Of a DNA stretch of 64,000 bases, positions 10,015-17,705 are shown in pieces (the first letter of the stretch is position 1; each line of letters begins with the position of its first letter). The stretch comes from Corallococcus silvisoli (GTDB lineage Bacteria; Myxococcota; Myxococcia; Myxococcales; Myxococcaceae). Under the pieces are notes generated by a model. The model ran no database searches. It was not told the origin of the DNA and was given only the letters and a program-made list of their open reading frames with translations. A program made the translations under genes and the position numbers. The DNA lies in contig NZ_JAAAPJ010000014.1 in NCBI RefSeq assembly GCF_009909145.1, forward strand, positions 62,001 to 126,000. Direction: 5' to 3'.

Positions 10015-10878
10015 ATGACGCTTTCGAATGCACGGCACGGCGTGGAGCGCCGCCTGGAACGCATCATCGACCTGCCCGCCCCCGTGCAGGGACAGTTCGG
10101 ACCCGCGCACACGGTGGTGCCCGTCATCCAACCGGAGGACTACGCCCTGTCGGATCCGTTCATCCTGCTGATGGATGACCGGATCGACGGGCAGCCCATC
10201 GGCGGGCCGCACCCGCATGCCGGCTTCGAGACGGTGACGCTGGTGGTGAAGGGCGGGATGTCCCACGACAGCGGGCGGCTGGGCGAGCGGGACGTGCAGT
10301 GGATGACCGCCGGCAGCGGGGTCATCCACGGCGAAGGGCTGGACCGCCCGGGCGAGGCGCGCATCCTCCAGCTGTGGCTGACGCTGCCCAAGGCGCGGCG
10401 CTGGGTCCCCGCCAGCTATCAGGACATCTCCTACGCGGAGCTGCCGGTGCGGCGCGAGCCGGGGGTGGAGGTCCGGCTGTACAGCGGGAGCTCGGGGGAG
10501 GTGCGCTCGCCGACGCAGAACTACGTGCCCGTCACGCTCGCGGAGTTCCTGCTCGAGCCGGGCGCCACCGTCGAACACGACCTGCCCCACGCGGACAACG
10601 GCTTCCTCTACGTGCTGGAGGGCGAACTCGCCGTGGGCCCGGAGGCCCGGGCGCTGCGGCCCGGACAGGTGGGCTGGCTGGACCGGCCGGGGAGTGGCGG
10701 GGACAGCACCCTGCGCCTCACGGGGACGACGCGGGCCCGGGCGCTGCTGTACGCCGGTCCGCCCCAGCGCGAGCCGCTGGTCAGCTATGGGCCCTTCATC
10801 GGGGACACGCAGGCGGACCTCATGCGGGTGATGGACGAGTACCGCGCCGGCCGCTACACGCACCCGCCCCGGAGGTAG
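10015..10878 (+). CDS. Pirin family protein
   Basis: 287 aa double cupin. The start at 10015 follows a strong GAGGAGGA ribosome site; an upstream in-frame start at 9799 lies inside the reductase gene and is rejected. The metal-binding motif GGPHPHAGFETV and the following GGMSHDSG supply the His residues of the pirin iron site, with a glutamate in the later IHGEG. The C-terminal cupin continues to about residue 270. Bacterial pirins include quercetinase-like dioxygenases and regulators; the sequence does not show which. Operon with the alkene reductase. Confidence 0.9.
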   Translation: MTLSNARHGVERRLERIIDLPAPVQGQFGPAHTVVPVIQPEDYALSDPFILLMDDRIDGQPIGGPHPHAGFETVTLVVKGGMSHDSGRLGERDVQWMTAGSGVIHGEGLDRPGEARILQLWLTLPKARRWVPASYQDISYAELPVRREPGVEVRLYSGSSGEVRSPTQNYVPVTLAEFLLEPGATVEHDLPHADNGFLYVLEGELAVGPEARALRPGQVGWLDRPGSGGDSTLRLTGTTRARALLYAGPPQREPLVSYGPFIGDTQADLMRVMDEYRAGRYTHPPRR

Positions 10879-10889
10879 CGCCACGCGGG

Positions 10890-12140
10890 CTACGTCGTCA
10901 GGTGCGGCAGCGGGCGCAGGTGGTAGTGGGTCTCGAAGGCGTTGAAGAGGTCCAGGTACTGCTCCAGGTAGCGCGTGAGCAGGAAGCGGCGGCGCACCGT
11001 CTCGTGCGCGTGGTGCCCCATCTGGCGGCGCAGCTTCGGGTTCTTGAGCAGTTGCACCATGCGCGCCGCGCACTGCGCCACGGAGTCCACCAGGAAGCCG
11101 TTGTACCCGTCTTCAATCTGGTGGCGGATGCCGCCCACGTTCCCACCGATGACGGGCGTGCTCTTCCACATGGCCTCCGCCACGGTGAGCCCGAAGCCCT
11201 CGCGCAGCGACTTCTGCACCACCACCGCCGCGCGGCGCTGGAGCGCGTTCACCAGCGCCGTGTCCTCGCGGCTGAGGATGATGATCCGCTCGTCGCGGTG
11301 CCGCATCACCTCCTGGTACACCTCCTGGCCCTCCGGGTCGTCCGACGCCATGTTGCCCAGCAGCACCAGCGTGCACGGCGCGTCCTTGCGCGCCAGCCGC
11401 CACGCGGACACCACGCCCTCCGGATCCTTCCACCGGTCGAAGCGCGAGATCTGAACCACCAGCGGCAGGTCCGTGGGGATGTGGTGGTGCTGAAGCCGCT
11501 CGTCCATCTCCGCCTCGCTCATCTCCCGGTTCTTGATGGAGAACGGGTCGATGGCCGGCATGAAGAAGAGCTGGGGGGTGCGCAGGTCCTGCGCGTACTC
11601 CGGAGCGCTCAGCACCATCGCGTCGTACTCCTCCACGAAGGGCTTCAAGTACTCCCACAGCGCCGGCTCCGGATTCGACAGGTCGATGTGACAGCGCCAG
11701 GTCCACGGTCCGCGCTTGCGGCTGTAGCGCACGATGGGCAGGGGCTGCGGGTCGTGGATGACGACGCGGTCGTGGTCCAGCCGGTTGCGGATCGCGTTCT
11801 CGTAGACGACCTCCTCGTAGATGTTCGCCTTCATCGGCGTCAGGTGGATGTCCGCGCCCTGCAACGCGTTGTGCATCTTCTTCGTGATGTTGAAGAAGTC
11901 CGGCGGCCCTTGGATGGCCCGCCACTCCGTGACCATGCCCACGCTGTTCATCAGCAGCGTCAGTGGGGAGAGCAGCTCCGCCACGCCACCGCCGTAGTAC
12001 GTGGAGTTGACGTGCGCGACCCGCAGGTCTTGCAGCGGACGCGCCTTCTCCAGGATGCGCTCCACCACCGCCGCGCCCACGTAGCGCTCGTAGTGCTCGA
12101 GCCGGACGATGGGGTACGGGTCTCCGAGGTTCTTCACCAT
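10890..12140 (-). CDS. Trehalose synthase-like GT4 glycosyltransferase (TreT family)
   Basis: 416 aa. The Met at 12140 (MVKNLGDPYPIV) is chosen because the 28 upstream residues look non-coding; a GAGGG lies very close to it. The N-terminal domain carries the GGGVAELL loop (VNSTYYGGGVAELL). The C-terminal GT-B domain has VQISRFDRWKDPEGV for donor binding and KSLREGFGLTVAEAMWKSTPV with the conserved E-x7-E. TreT-type enzymes make trehalose from a nucleotide-glucose and glucose. The match to the whole family is good, but donor specificity cannot be read from sequence. It is convergent with pirin with an 11-bp gap. Confidence 0.85.
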   Translation of the reverse strand: MVKNLGDPYPIVRLEHYERYVGAAVVERILEKARPLQDLRVAHVNSTYYGGGVAELLSPLTLLMNSVGMVTEWRAIQGPPDFFNITKKMHNALQGADIHLTPMKANIYEEVVYENAIRNRLDHDRVVIHDPQPLPIVRYSRKRGPWTWRCHIDLSNPEPALWEYLKPFVEEYDAMVLSAPEYAQDLRTPQLFFMPAIDPFSIKNREMSEAEMDERLQHHHIPTDLPLVVQISRFDRWKDPEGVVSAWRLARKDAPCTLVLLGNMASDDPEGQEVYQEVMRHRDERIIILSREDTALVNALQRRAAVVVQKSLREGFGLTVAEAMWKSTPVIGGNVGGIRHQIEDGYNGFLVDSVAQCAARMVQLLKNPKLRRQMGHHAHETVRRRFLLTRYLEQYLDLFNAFETHYHLRPLPHLTT

Positions 12141-12239
12141 GCCCTCTGTCTGCGTCCGCCCCCCGGGACATGCCACCCGCGCGCCTGAATCCCCGGCCCC
12201 GGATGCCCGCTGCCGTACACACAAGCGCGCCCCTTTCGT

Positions 12240-13157
12240 TCAGGGCTCCTCCAGCGTGTGCGACACCACCCAGAGCGGCGCGTCCCCGCATTGCACGAGC
12301 AGCTCGTCCCCCTGACGGGCCAGGAGCGTGCCCGGCACCTCGCGAGGGTCCTCGCCCCGCCACGCCCGCGTGCGCCGCACCCGCATCCAGCGGCCCTGGA
12401 GCCGGGCCCGCGCATCCCCGTTGCCGTCGCGCCACGCGGCGAAGCGGCACGCGCGCACCTTCAGGTGCACGGAGCGCGCGGGGTCCCGCCAGTCGATGTC
12501 CCGGTACGCCCGGTCGAAGAAGGGCGCGAACGTGGCGTCGGCGTCCACCTGCGGCTCGCCCCGGTCGCCCCGCGCCACGCGCTCCATCACCCCGGGCAGC
12601 AGCTGGCGCGACGCGAGCATCAACTTCTCGAAGATGACCTCCTCCGTGTCCTCGTCGTGCAGCGGGAAGGTGCCCTGCGCCAGGACGGGCCCGGTGTCGA
12701 AGCTCGCGTCCATGCGGTGGAACGTCAGCCCCACGTCCCGCGCATCCTCGCGCAGCGCCCAGCCCAGCGGACACGGACCGCGGTAGCACGGCAGGAGCGA
12801 CGGGTGGACATTGACGGCGCCCAGCGGCGCCAGCGCCAGCGCCTCCGGCAGCAGCTTCCAGGGGAAGAAGAAGCACAGCAGCAGGTCCGGCTTCAGCGCC
12901 GCCAGCCGGGGCGTCAGGTGGGCCCGCTCGCTCACCAGCAGCACGTCCAGCGACGGCGGCGCGGACTCGAAGAGCCGCCCCAGCTCCGCCCACCCCGCCA
13001 TGTCCAGCGGACGCAGGCCCCGGATGCCCGCCGGCACCACCAACGCCACCACGTCATGCCCCTGCGCCCGCAGGGACAACGTGAAGTCGTGCGCCACCGC
13101 GGGGGCCACGGTGAGCAGCACGATGCGCCAGCCAGACGCGGCACCGGAAGTCGGCAT
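12240..13157 (-). CDS. Formyltransferase family protein (Fmt-like, second type)
   Basis: 305 aa. The catalytic triad of 10-formyltetrahydrofolate-dependent transferases is present: Asn116 and His118 in GAVNVHPSLLPCYRG and Asp154 in SFDTGPVL. A C-terminal barrel-like domain follows from about residue 210. The sequence departs from true methionyl-tRNA formyltransferase in the N-terminal third, where the SLLP loop is preceded by CFFFPWKLLPEAL, so a different acceptor (for example a sugar-nucleotide amine) is possible. It lies downstream of metK but is separated from it by a strong terminator, so it has its own promoter. Confidence 0.8.
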   Translation of the reverse strand: MPTSGAASGWRIVLLTVAPAVAHDFTLSLRAQGHDVVALVVPAGIRGLRPLDMAGWAELGRLFESAPPSLDVLLVSERAHLTPRLAALKPDLLLCFFFPWKLLPEALALAPLGAVNVHPSLLPCYRGPCPLGWALREDARDVGLTFHRMDASFDTGPVLAQGTFPLHDEDTEEVIFEKLMLASRQLLPGVMERVARGDRGEPQVDADATFAPFFDRAYRDIDWRDPARSVHLKVRACRFAAWRDGNGDARARLQGRWMRVRRTRAWRGEDPREVPGTLLARQGDELLVQCGDAPLWVVSHTLEEP

Positions 13158-13210
13158 GGCCGTGTCCTAACAATTCACCGGCCGTGCGCGCCCGGCCTCC
13201 GCACCCCGGA

Positions 13211-13248
13211 AAATGAAAACGCGCTCGCCCCTGGAGGGAGCGAGCGCG
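13211..13248 (-). terminator. Rho-independent terminator of metK
   Basis: On the minus strand a perfect 9-bp stem CGCGCTCGC/GCGAGCGCG with an 11-nt loop is followed directly by TTTTCATTT. It begins about 29 bases after the metK stop. Confidence 0.9.
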
Positions 13249-13276
13249 TGGGCTCAAGCCAGCCGCCGCCGGGACG

Positions 13277-14470
13277 TCAGACGGCCTTCAGGCGGGGCGT
13301 GCGCGACTTGGTGCCACCGGAGGAGGAGGCCGCCTCGCGGAGCGCGTCCTTCTTGTCCGTGCGCTCCCAGGTGAACTCCTTGTCGGTGCGGCCGAAGTGA
13401 CCGTACGCGGCGGTCTTCTGGTAGATGGGCCGCAGCAGGTCCAGGTGCTCCGTGATTTCGCGCGGACGCAGGCCGAACGTCTGGCGCACGGCGCGGGCGA
13501 TCTGCTCTTCCGGCACGGTGGACGTGCCGAAGGTCTCCACCATCACGCTGACCGGCTCCGCCACGCCGATGGCGTAGGACACCTGCACCTCGCAGCGGCT
13601 GGCCAGGCCCGCCGCGACGACGTTCTTGGCGATGTAGCGGCCCATGTACGCGGCGGAGCGGTCCACCTTGGACGGGTCCTTGCCGCTGAACGCGCCGCCG
13701 CCGTGACGGCCCATGCCGCCGTAGGTGTCGACGATGATCTTCCGGCCCGTGACGCCCGAGTCGCCCATGGGGCCGCCGATGACGAAGCGGCCCGTGGGGT
13801 TGATGAAGAACTTGGTCTTGTTGTCGATGAGCTTCTTCGGCAGGACCTTGAGGATGACGTCCTCGCGGATGGCCTCCTGGATCTTCTTGTTGGAGACCTC
13901 CTCCGCGTGCTGCGTCGACAGCACCACCGCGTCGATGCGCACCGGGCGGCCGCCCTTGTACTCCACCGTCACCTGGCTCTTGCCGTCCGGGCGGATCCAC
14001 GGATGGGCCTTGCGGCGCACCTCCGCCAGGCGGCGCGTGAGCTGGTGCGCGTAGTGGATGGGCGCGGGCATCAGCTCCGGCGTCTCGTCGCACGCGAAGC
14101 CGAACATCATGCCCTGGTCGCCGGCGCCCTGGTCCTTCTTGTTGTCCACGCCCCGGGCGATGTCCTGGCTCTGGCCTTCGATGGCCACCATCACGCCGCA
14201 CGTGTTGCCGTCGTAGCCCATCGAGCTATCGGTGTAGCCAATGCGCGTGATGGTCGACCGGACGATCTTCGGGATGTCCACGTAACAATTCGTCGTCACC
14301 TCGCCCGCGACGATGGCGAGGCCCGTCTTGACGAGCGTCTCCACGGCGACGCGCGCCTGCGGATCCTTGGCGATGATGGCATCGAGCACACCGTCGGAGA
14401 TCTGGTCGGCGATCTTGTCCGGGTGGCCCTCGGTGACGGATTCAGACGTGAACAGGAAGTCGGTAGGCAT
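13277..14470 (-). CDS. metK: S-adenosylmethionine synthetase
   Basis: 397 aa, full length. All signature motifs are present: the opening TSESVTEGHPDKIADQISD, GAGDQGMMFGFACDET for ATP and K+ binding, and GGGAFSGKDPSKVDRSAAY for the triphosphate loop. It makes SAM from methionine and ATP as a cytoplasmic tetramer. The C-terminus has a short basic extension (SGGTKSRTPRLKAV) beyond the usual GRTDKEFTWER end. It stands alone between a divergent MlaC-like gene and a terminator. I looked for a SAM or SAH riboswitch in the 236-bp leader and saw none. Confidence 0.97.
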   Translation of the reverse strand: MPTDFLFTSESVTEGHPDKIADQISDGVLDAIIAKDPQARVAVETLVKTGLAIVAGEVTTNCYVDIPKIVRSTITRIGYTDSSMGYDGNTCGVMVAIEGQSQDIARGVDNKKDQGAGDQGMMFGFACDETPELMPAPIHYAHQLTRRLAEVRRKAHPWIRPDGKSQVTVEYKGGRPVRIDAVVLSTQHAEEVSNKKIQEAIREDVILKVLPKKLIDNKTKFFINPTGRFVIGGPMGDSGVTGRKIIVDTYGGMGRHGGGAFSGKDPSKVDRSAAYMGRYIAKNVVAAGLASRCEVQVSYAIGVAEPVSVMVETFGTSTVPEEQIARAVRQTFGLRPREITEHLDLLRPIYQKTAAYGHFGRTDKEFTWERTDKKDALREAASSSGGTKSRTPRLKAV

Positions 14471-14520
14471 GTCTTCTCGGGCTTCGCGCTAATCCAGTGA
14501 CGCAGCGCAGGGGTCCGGAC

Positions 14521-14548
14521 ACTAAACGTGCGGTCCCAGCAGAGTCAA
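14521..14548 (-). promoter_or_regulatory. metK: Candidate sigma-70-type promoter for metK
   Basis: On the minus strand TTGACT (14543-14548) and TTTAGT (14521-14526) are separated by 16 bases, 50 bp upstream of the metK start. Match is 5/6 and 4/6 to consensus. Confidence 0.4.
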
Positions 14549-14706
14549 ACCCGCCGAGCCACAGGATTATTCGGCCCGAAACACCCTCCGGCCCCCCGGA
14601 CCCAACGCGTGGAGTATGGGCCCAGGGCCGGTTGAATTTTGTGCGTCACGCGGCGTTTGCCTGGGCTACAGGACCCGAGCCCTTCTGTTGGAGGTCACCG
14701 ACCCGT

Positions 14707-15312
14707 ATGAACCTGAACACCCGCATCCGCGCCCTTCCTCTCCTGGTTGCCCTCACCCTGGCCGTGCCCGCGCTCGCCGCGCCGCCCAACAAGGCCACCA
14801 ACGAAGCCGTCACCAAGCCGGTGAAGACCGTGGTGCAGTCGGTGCGCTACGAGAAGGACCTCAAGGCGCTGGAGAACCTGGGCAGCGACCCGCAGGGGCT
14901 CTTCCTCCTGGGCGACGAGTGGACCAAGGCCACGGACGCCCAGCGCAAGGAGTTCACCCAGCTCTTCCAGAGCCTCTTCGCGAAGATGGCCTTCCCCAAG
15001 GTCCGGGAGAACTTCAAGAACCTGGACTCCATCACCTACGACGAGCCCCAGGTGACGGGCGACAAGGCGCTCGTGGGCTCCACCATCTTCATCAACCACC
15101 CGCTGAAGAAGCAGGAGATGAAGCTCAAGTACGCCGTGGAGAAGGTGGGCACCGCCTGGAAGGTCGTGGACGTGTCCGTGCTGGGCGACTCCATGCTCAC
15201 CGGCATCCGCGATGATCAGGTGCGCCCCCTCTTCAAGGAAGGCGGCTGGGACGCCCTGCTGGGCGCCATGCGCGCGAAGAACAACGAGCTCGCTTCGGTG
15301 AAGCTGAAGTAA
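14707..15312 (+). CDS. MlaC/Ttg2D-like phospholipid-binding periplasmic protein
   Basis: 201 aa from the ATG at 14707, which gives a clean signal peptide (IRALPLLVALTLAVPALA, cleavage near AAPP). The body has the MlaC fold pattern: a helical front, RKEFTQLFQSLFAKMAF, then beta strands with DVSVLGDSMLTGIRDDQ, which corresponds to the family's VxVEGVSLxxxYRxQF region. MlaC carries phospholipids between the outer membrane and the inner-membrane MlaFEDB complex. No other mla gene is nearby, so it may serve a distant complex. Divergent from metK. Confidence 0.75.
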   Translation: MNLNTRIRALPLLVALTLAVPALAAPPNKATNEAVTKPVKTVVQSVRYEKDLKALENLGSDPQGLFLLGDEWTKATDAQRKEFTQLFQSLFAKMAFPKVRENFKNLDSITYDEPQVTGDKALVGSTIFINHPLKKQEMKLKYAVEKVGTAWKVVDVSVLGDSMLTGIRDDQVRPLFKEGGWDALLGAMRAKNNELASVKLK

Positions 15313-15430
15313 TCCAGTCTCAAGGGGTACGGAGCAGCCAGGCACCCCGGCCCATGCCCTCCCACCGGGTTCCGGGGGAGGCGTGGGCCGGGTAGGCTCC
15401 GCATCCCCCTCCCCCCGGAGCGCCTGGCGA

Positions 15431-17602
15431 ATGACCGTTTCCTCCCCCGCCCAGCAGCTTCTGGTCCGCAGCACGCCGTCCGCCCGTGAGGTGGATGCGT
15501 TCTGCGTCCAGTACGCCCCTCGGGCCCCGGGCCACCCCGCCGTGCGGGACCTGCTGCGGCTCTTGTCGGAGGTCCCCGGCGACGGCCTGGAGCCGAGGCT
15601 GGAGTGGGTGGAGCGCTGGATGCACTGGATGCGCGACCGCATCCCCGCGCAGGGCCTGACGGACGGAGAGGACGCCGGGCTGTCGCCCGCGAATTCAAGG
15701 CTGGCGCTGCTGGTGCGCGTGCTGGAGGGAGAGTCCGGGCTGCGCGCGTCCGTCACCCGGCTGGTGGCGGGGGTGTGCGCGGGCAGCCGGGGCCTGAAGC
15801 TCTTCGCCCAGGTGGGGCTGAGCGGCGGCAACGGCTTCTTCTCTGAATTGACGGACCGCTTCGTGCGCGGCGTGCTGCCCTCGCCGCCGGAGCCGGGCAA
15901 GCTGTCGGAGCTGCTGCTGCGCCTGTTCCCGGTGCCGGAGGACGCGCAGTGGCTGGCCGCCCTGTCGCCCGCGCTCCTCGCGCGGCTGACGGCGCTCGTG
16001 GGCGAACCCCCGCCCCCGGAGCCCACCCCGTCGGCGCGCGTGCGCGGCGACCTGATGGACGCGCTGCTGCTGCTGGGCGTGCAGGTGGCGGGCCTGGGCC
16101 TGGCCGAGGACGTGCGCGACCGCAGCCCGGAGACGTCCTTCCGCGCCTCGCCGTTCCTGCGGCTCAGGCTGGTGTGCGACGCGGTGCTGGCGCGCGACGG
16201 GGCGCAGGAGACGCTCAAGGACCTGGCGCGGGTGTTGGAGGACTGCCGGGGCGTGGTGCAATCCGTCACGCGGCACCTGGAGTACTCCGGCGTCAGCGTG
16301 GACCTGGTGTACCGGATGGAGCGCATCCGGCGCGGCCTGGACCGGATGGAGGCCATCTCGCGCGTGCTGGGCGCCGCGAGGGGCGAGGCGCGGTGGCGCG
16401 AGGCCCTGACCCTGCTGTCGGACCTGTTGGGGTACGCGCACGCGGACCGCTCCGTGCGCGCGCTGGTCCAGCGCAACGCGCGGCTCCTTTCGCGGAAGAT
16501 CATCGAGCGCACCAGCAGCACCGGCGAGCACTACATCACCGCGACGCCCGACGAGTTCCACCGCATGGTGCACTCGGCGGCGGGCGGCGGCTTCCTCACC
16601 GCGTTCACCGCCCTCTTGAAGTTCTTCCTGGCCAGCCTGTCGCTGGCGCCCTTCTTCGCGGGCTTCTTCGCGGCGCTCAACTACGCCGGCAGCTTCGTGG
16701 TGATGCAGTTCCTGGGCTTCACGCTGGCCACCAAGCAGCCCTCCATGACGGCCTCCACGCTGGCGGCCGCCGTGGGCGAGGAGGCGGCGGGCCCGGACGG
16801 CGGAAGCGGGCGCATGGAGCGGCTGGCGGCGCTGGTGCCGCGCATCACCCGCTCCCAGCTGGCCGCGGCCCTGGGCAACCTGGGCTGCGTGCTGCCCGTC
16901 GCGGTGGCGCTGGCGCTGGGCTTCCAGTGGCTCAAGGGCCATTCGCTGCTGTCGGTGCACAAGGCCGAGTCCGTGGTGGAGTCGTTGCATCCCTGGCACA
17001 GCGCCACGCTCCTGTGGGCCGCCTTCACCGGCGTGCTGCTCTGGGTGTCCAGCGTGGCCGCGGGCTGGTTCGAGAACTTCGTCGTCTACCGCCGGCTGCC
17101 GGAGGCCCTGGCCCACCACCGCGTGCTGCGCGCGCTCTTGGGGGTGACCGGCGCGCGCCGCGTGGCGGACGCGCTGATGCACCACGCGGCGGGCGTGGGC
17201 GGCAGCGTCACCCTGGGCGTGCTGCTGGCGGTGGCGCCGGGCATCGGGGGCTTCTTCGGCATTCCGCTGGATGTGCGGCACGTCACCCTTTCATTCGGGT
17301 CCCTGGCCTTCGCCGGCTGCACGCTGGGCCCCGCGGCGGTGCTGGAGCCCGGATTCCTGGCGGCCGTGCTGGGGGTGGCCGTCATCGGCGTCCTCAACTT
17401 CGGCGTGTCCTTCGCGCTGGCGCTGGGCGTGGCCCTGCGCGCACGGGATGTCCCGGCGCGGGAGGGCCTGCGGTTCCTGGGCGCGGTGGCGATGCGCTTC
17501 CTGCGCAACCCCGGCCCCTTCCTCGTCCCGCCCCGGGACGAGGCCGCCCCGGGTGGGACGCAGGCGCAGACCGTCCCCCAGAGCGGGCCCCCGGGGCACT
17601 GA
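15431..17602 (+). CDS. Gcr-type 'site-specific recombinase' family membrane protein
   Basis: 723 aa from the ATG at 15431; an upstream start at 15383 is less likely. The N-terminal 400 residues are soluble and helical. The C-terminal 320 residues hold at least six hydrophobic segments (for example FLTAFTALLKFFLASLSLAP, and later VTLGVLLAVAPGIGGFFGIP). This is the PF10136 family, annotated as site-specific recombinase from old work on a gonococcal gene. The sequence shows no tyrosine or serine recombinase motif, and the membrane segments argue against that role. Motifs such as GGFFGIPLDVRHVT are conserved in the family; function is unknown. Confidence 0.75.
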   Translation: MTVSSPAQQLLVRSTPSAREVDAFCVQYAPRAPGHPAVRDLLRLLSEVPGDGLEPRLEWVERWMHWMRDRIPAQGLTDGEDAGLSPANSRLALLVRVLEGESGLRASVTRLVAGVCAGSRGLKLFAQVGLSGGNGFFSELTDRFVRGVLPSPPEPGKLSELLLRLFPVPEDAQWLAALSPALLARLTALVGEPPPPEPTPSARVRGDLMDALLLLGVQVAGLGLAEDVRDRSPETSFRASPFLRLRLVCDAVLARDGAQETLKDLARVLEDCRGVVQSVTRHLEYSGVSVDLVYRMERIRRGLDRMEAISRVLGAARGEARWREALTLLSDLLGYAHADRSVRALVQRNARLLSRKIIERTSSTGEHYITATPDEFHRMVHSAAGGGFLTAFTALLKFFLASLSLAPFFAGFFAALNYAGSFVVMQFLGFTLATKQPSMTASTLAAAVGEEAAGPDGGSGRMERLAALVPRITRSQLAAALGNLGCVLPVAVALALGFQWLKGHSLLSVHKAESVVESLHPWHSATLLWAAFTGVLLWVSSVAAGWFENFVVYRRLPEALAHHRVLRALLGVTGARRVADALMHHAAGVGGSVTLGVLLAVAPGIGGFFGIPLDVRHVTLSFGSLAFAGCTLGPAAVLEPGFLAAVLGVAVIGVLNFGVSFALALGVALRARDVPAREGLRFLGAVAMRFLRNPGPFLVPPRDEAAPGGTQAQTVPQSGPPGH

Positions 17603-17705
17603 ATTCCCGGTTGAAGAGGGGCCCTGTCTCGCGTGGAGGGGGGGCGGACAGGCATCCCTGGCTTTGCTTCCGGGCGGGGGCGTTTGTCGATAGGGTCCCG
17701 CGCCC

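Noticed and set aside
14471..14706. SAM or SAH riboswitch before metK
   Set aside because: I looked for the conserved cores on the minus strand and found none.
15695..17281. 528-codon minus-strand open frame opposite the Gcr-like gene
   Set aside because: Same reason: antisense shadow rich in Gln, His and Arg.
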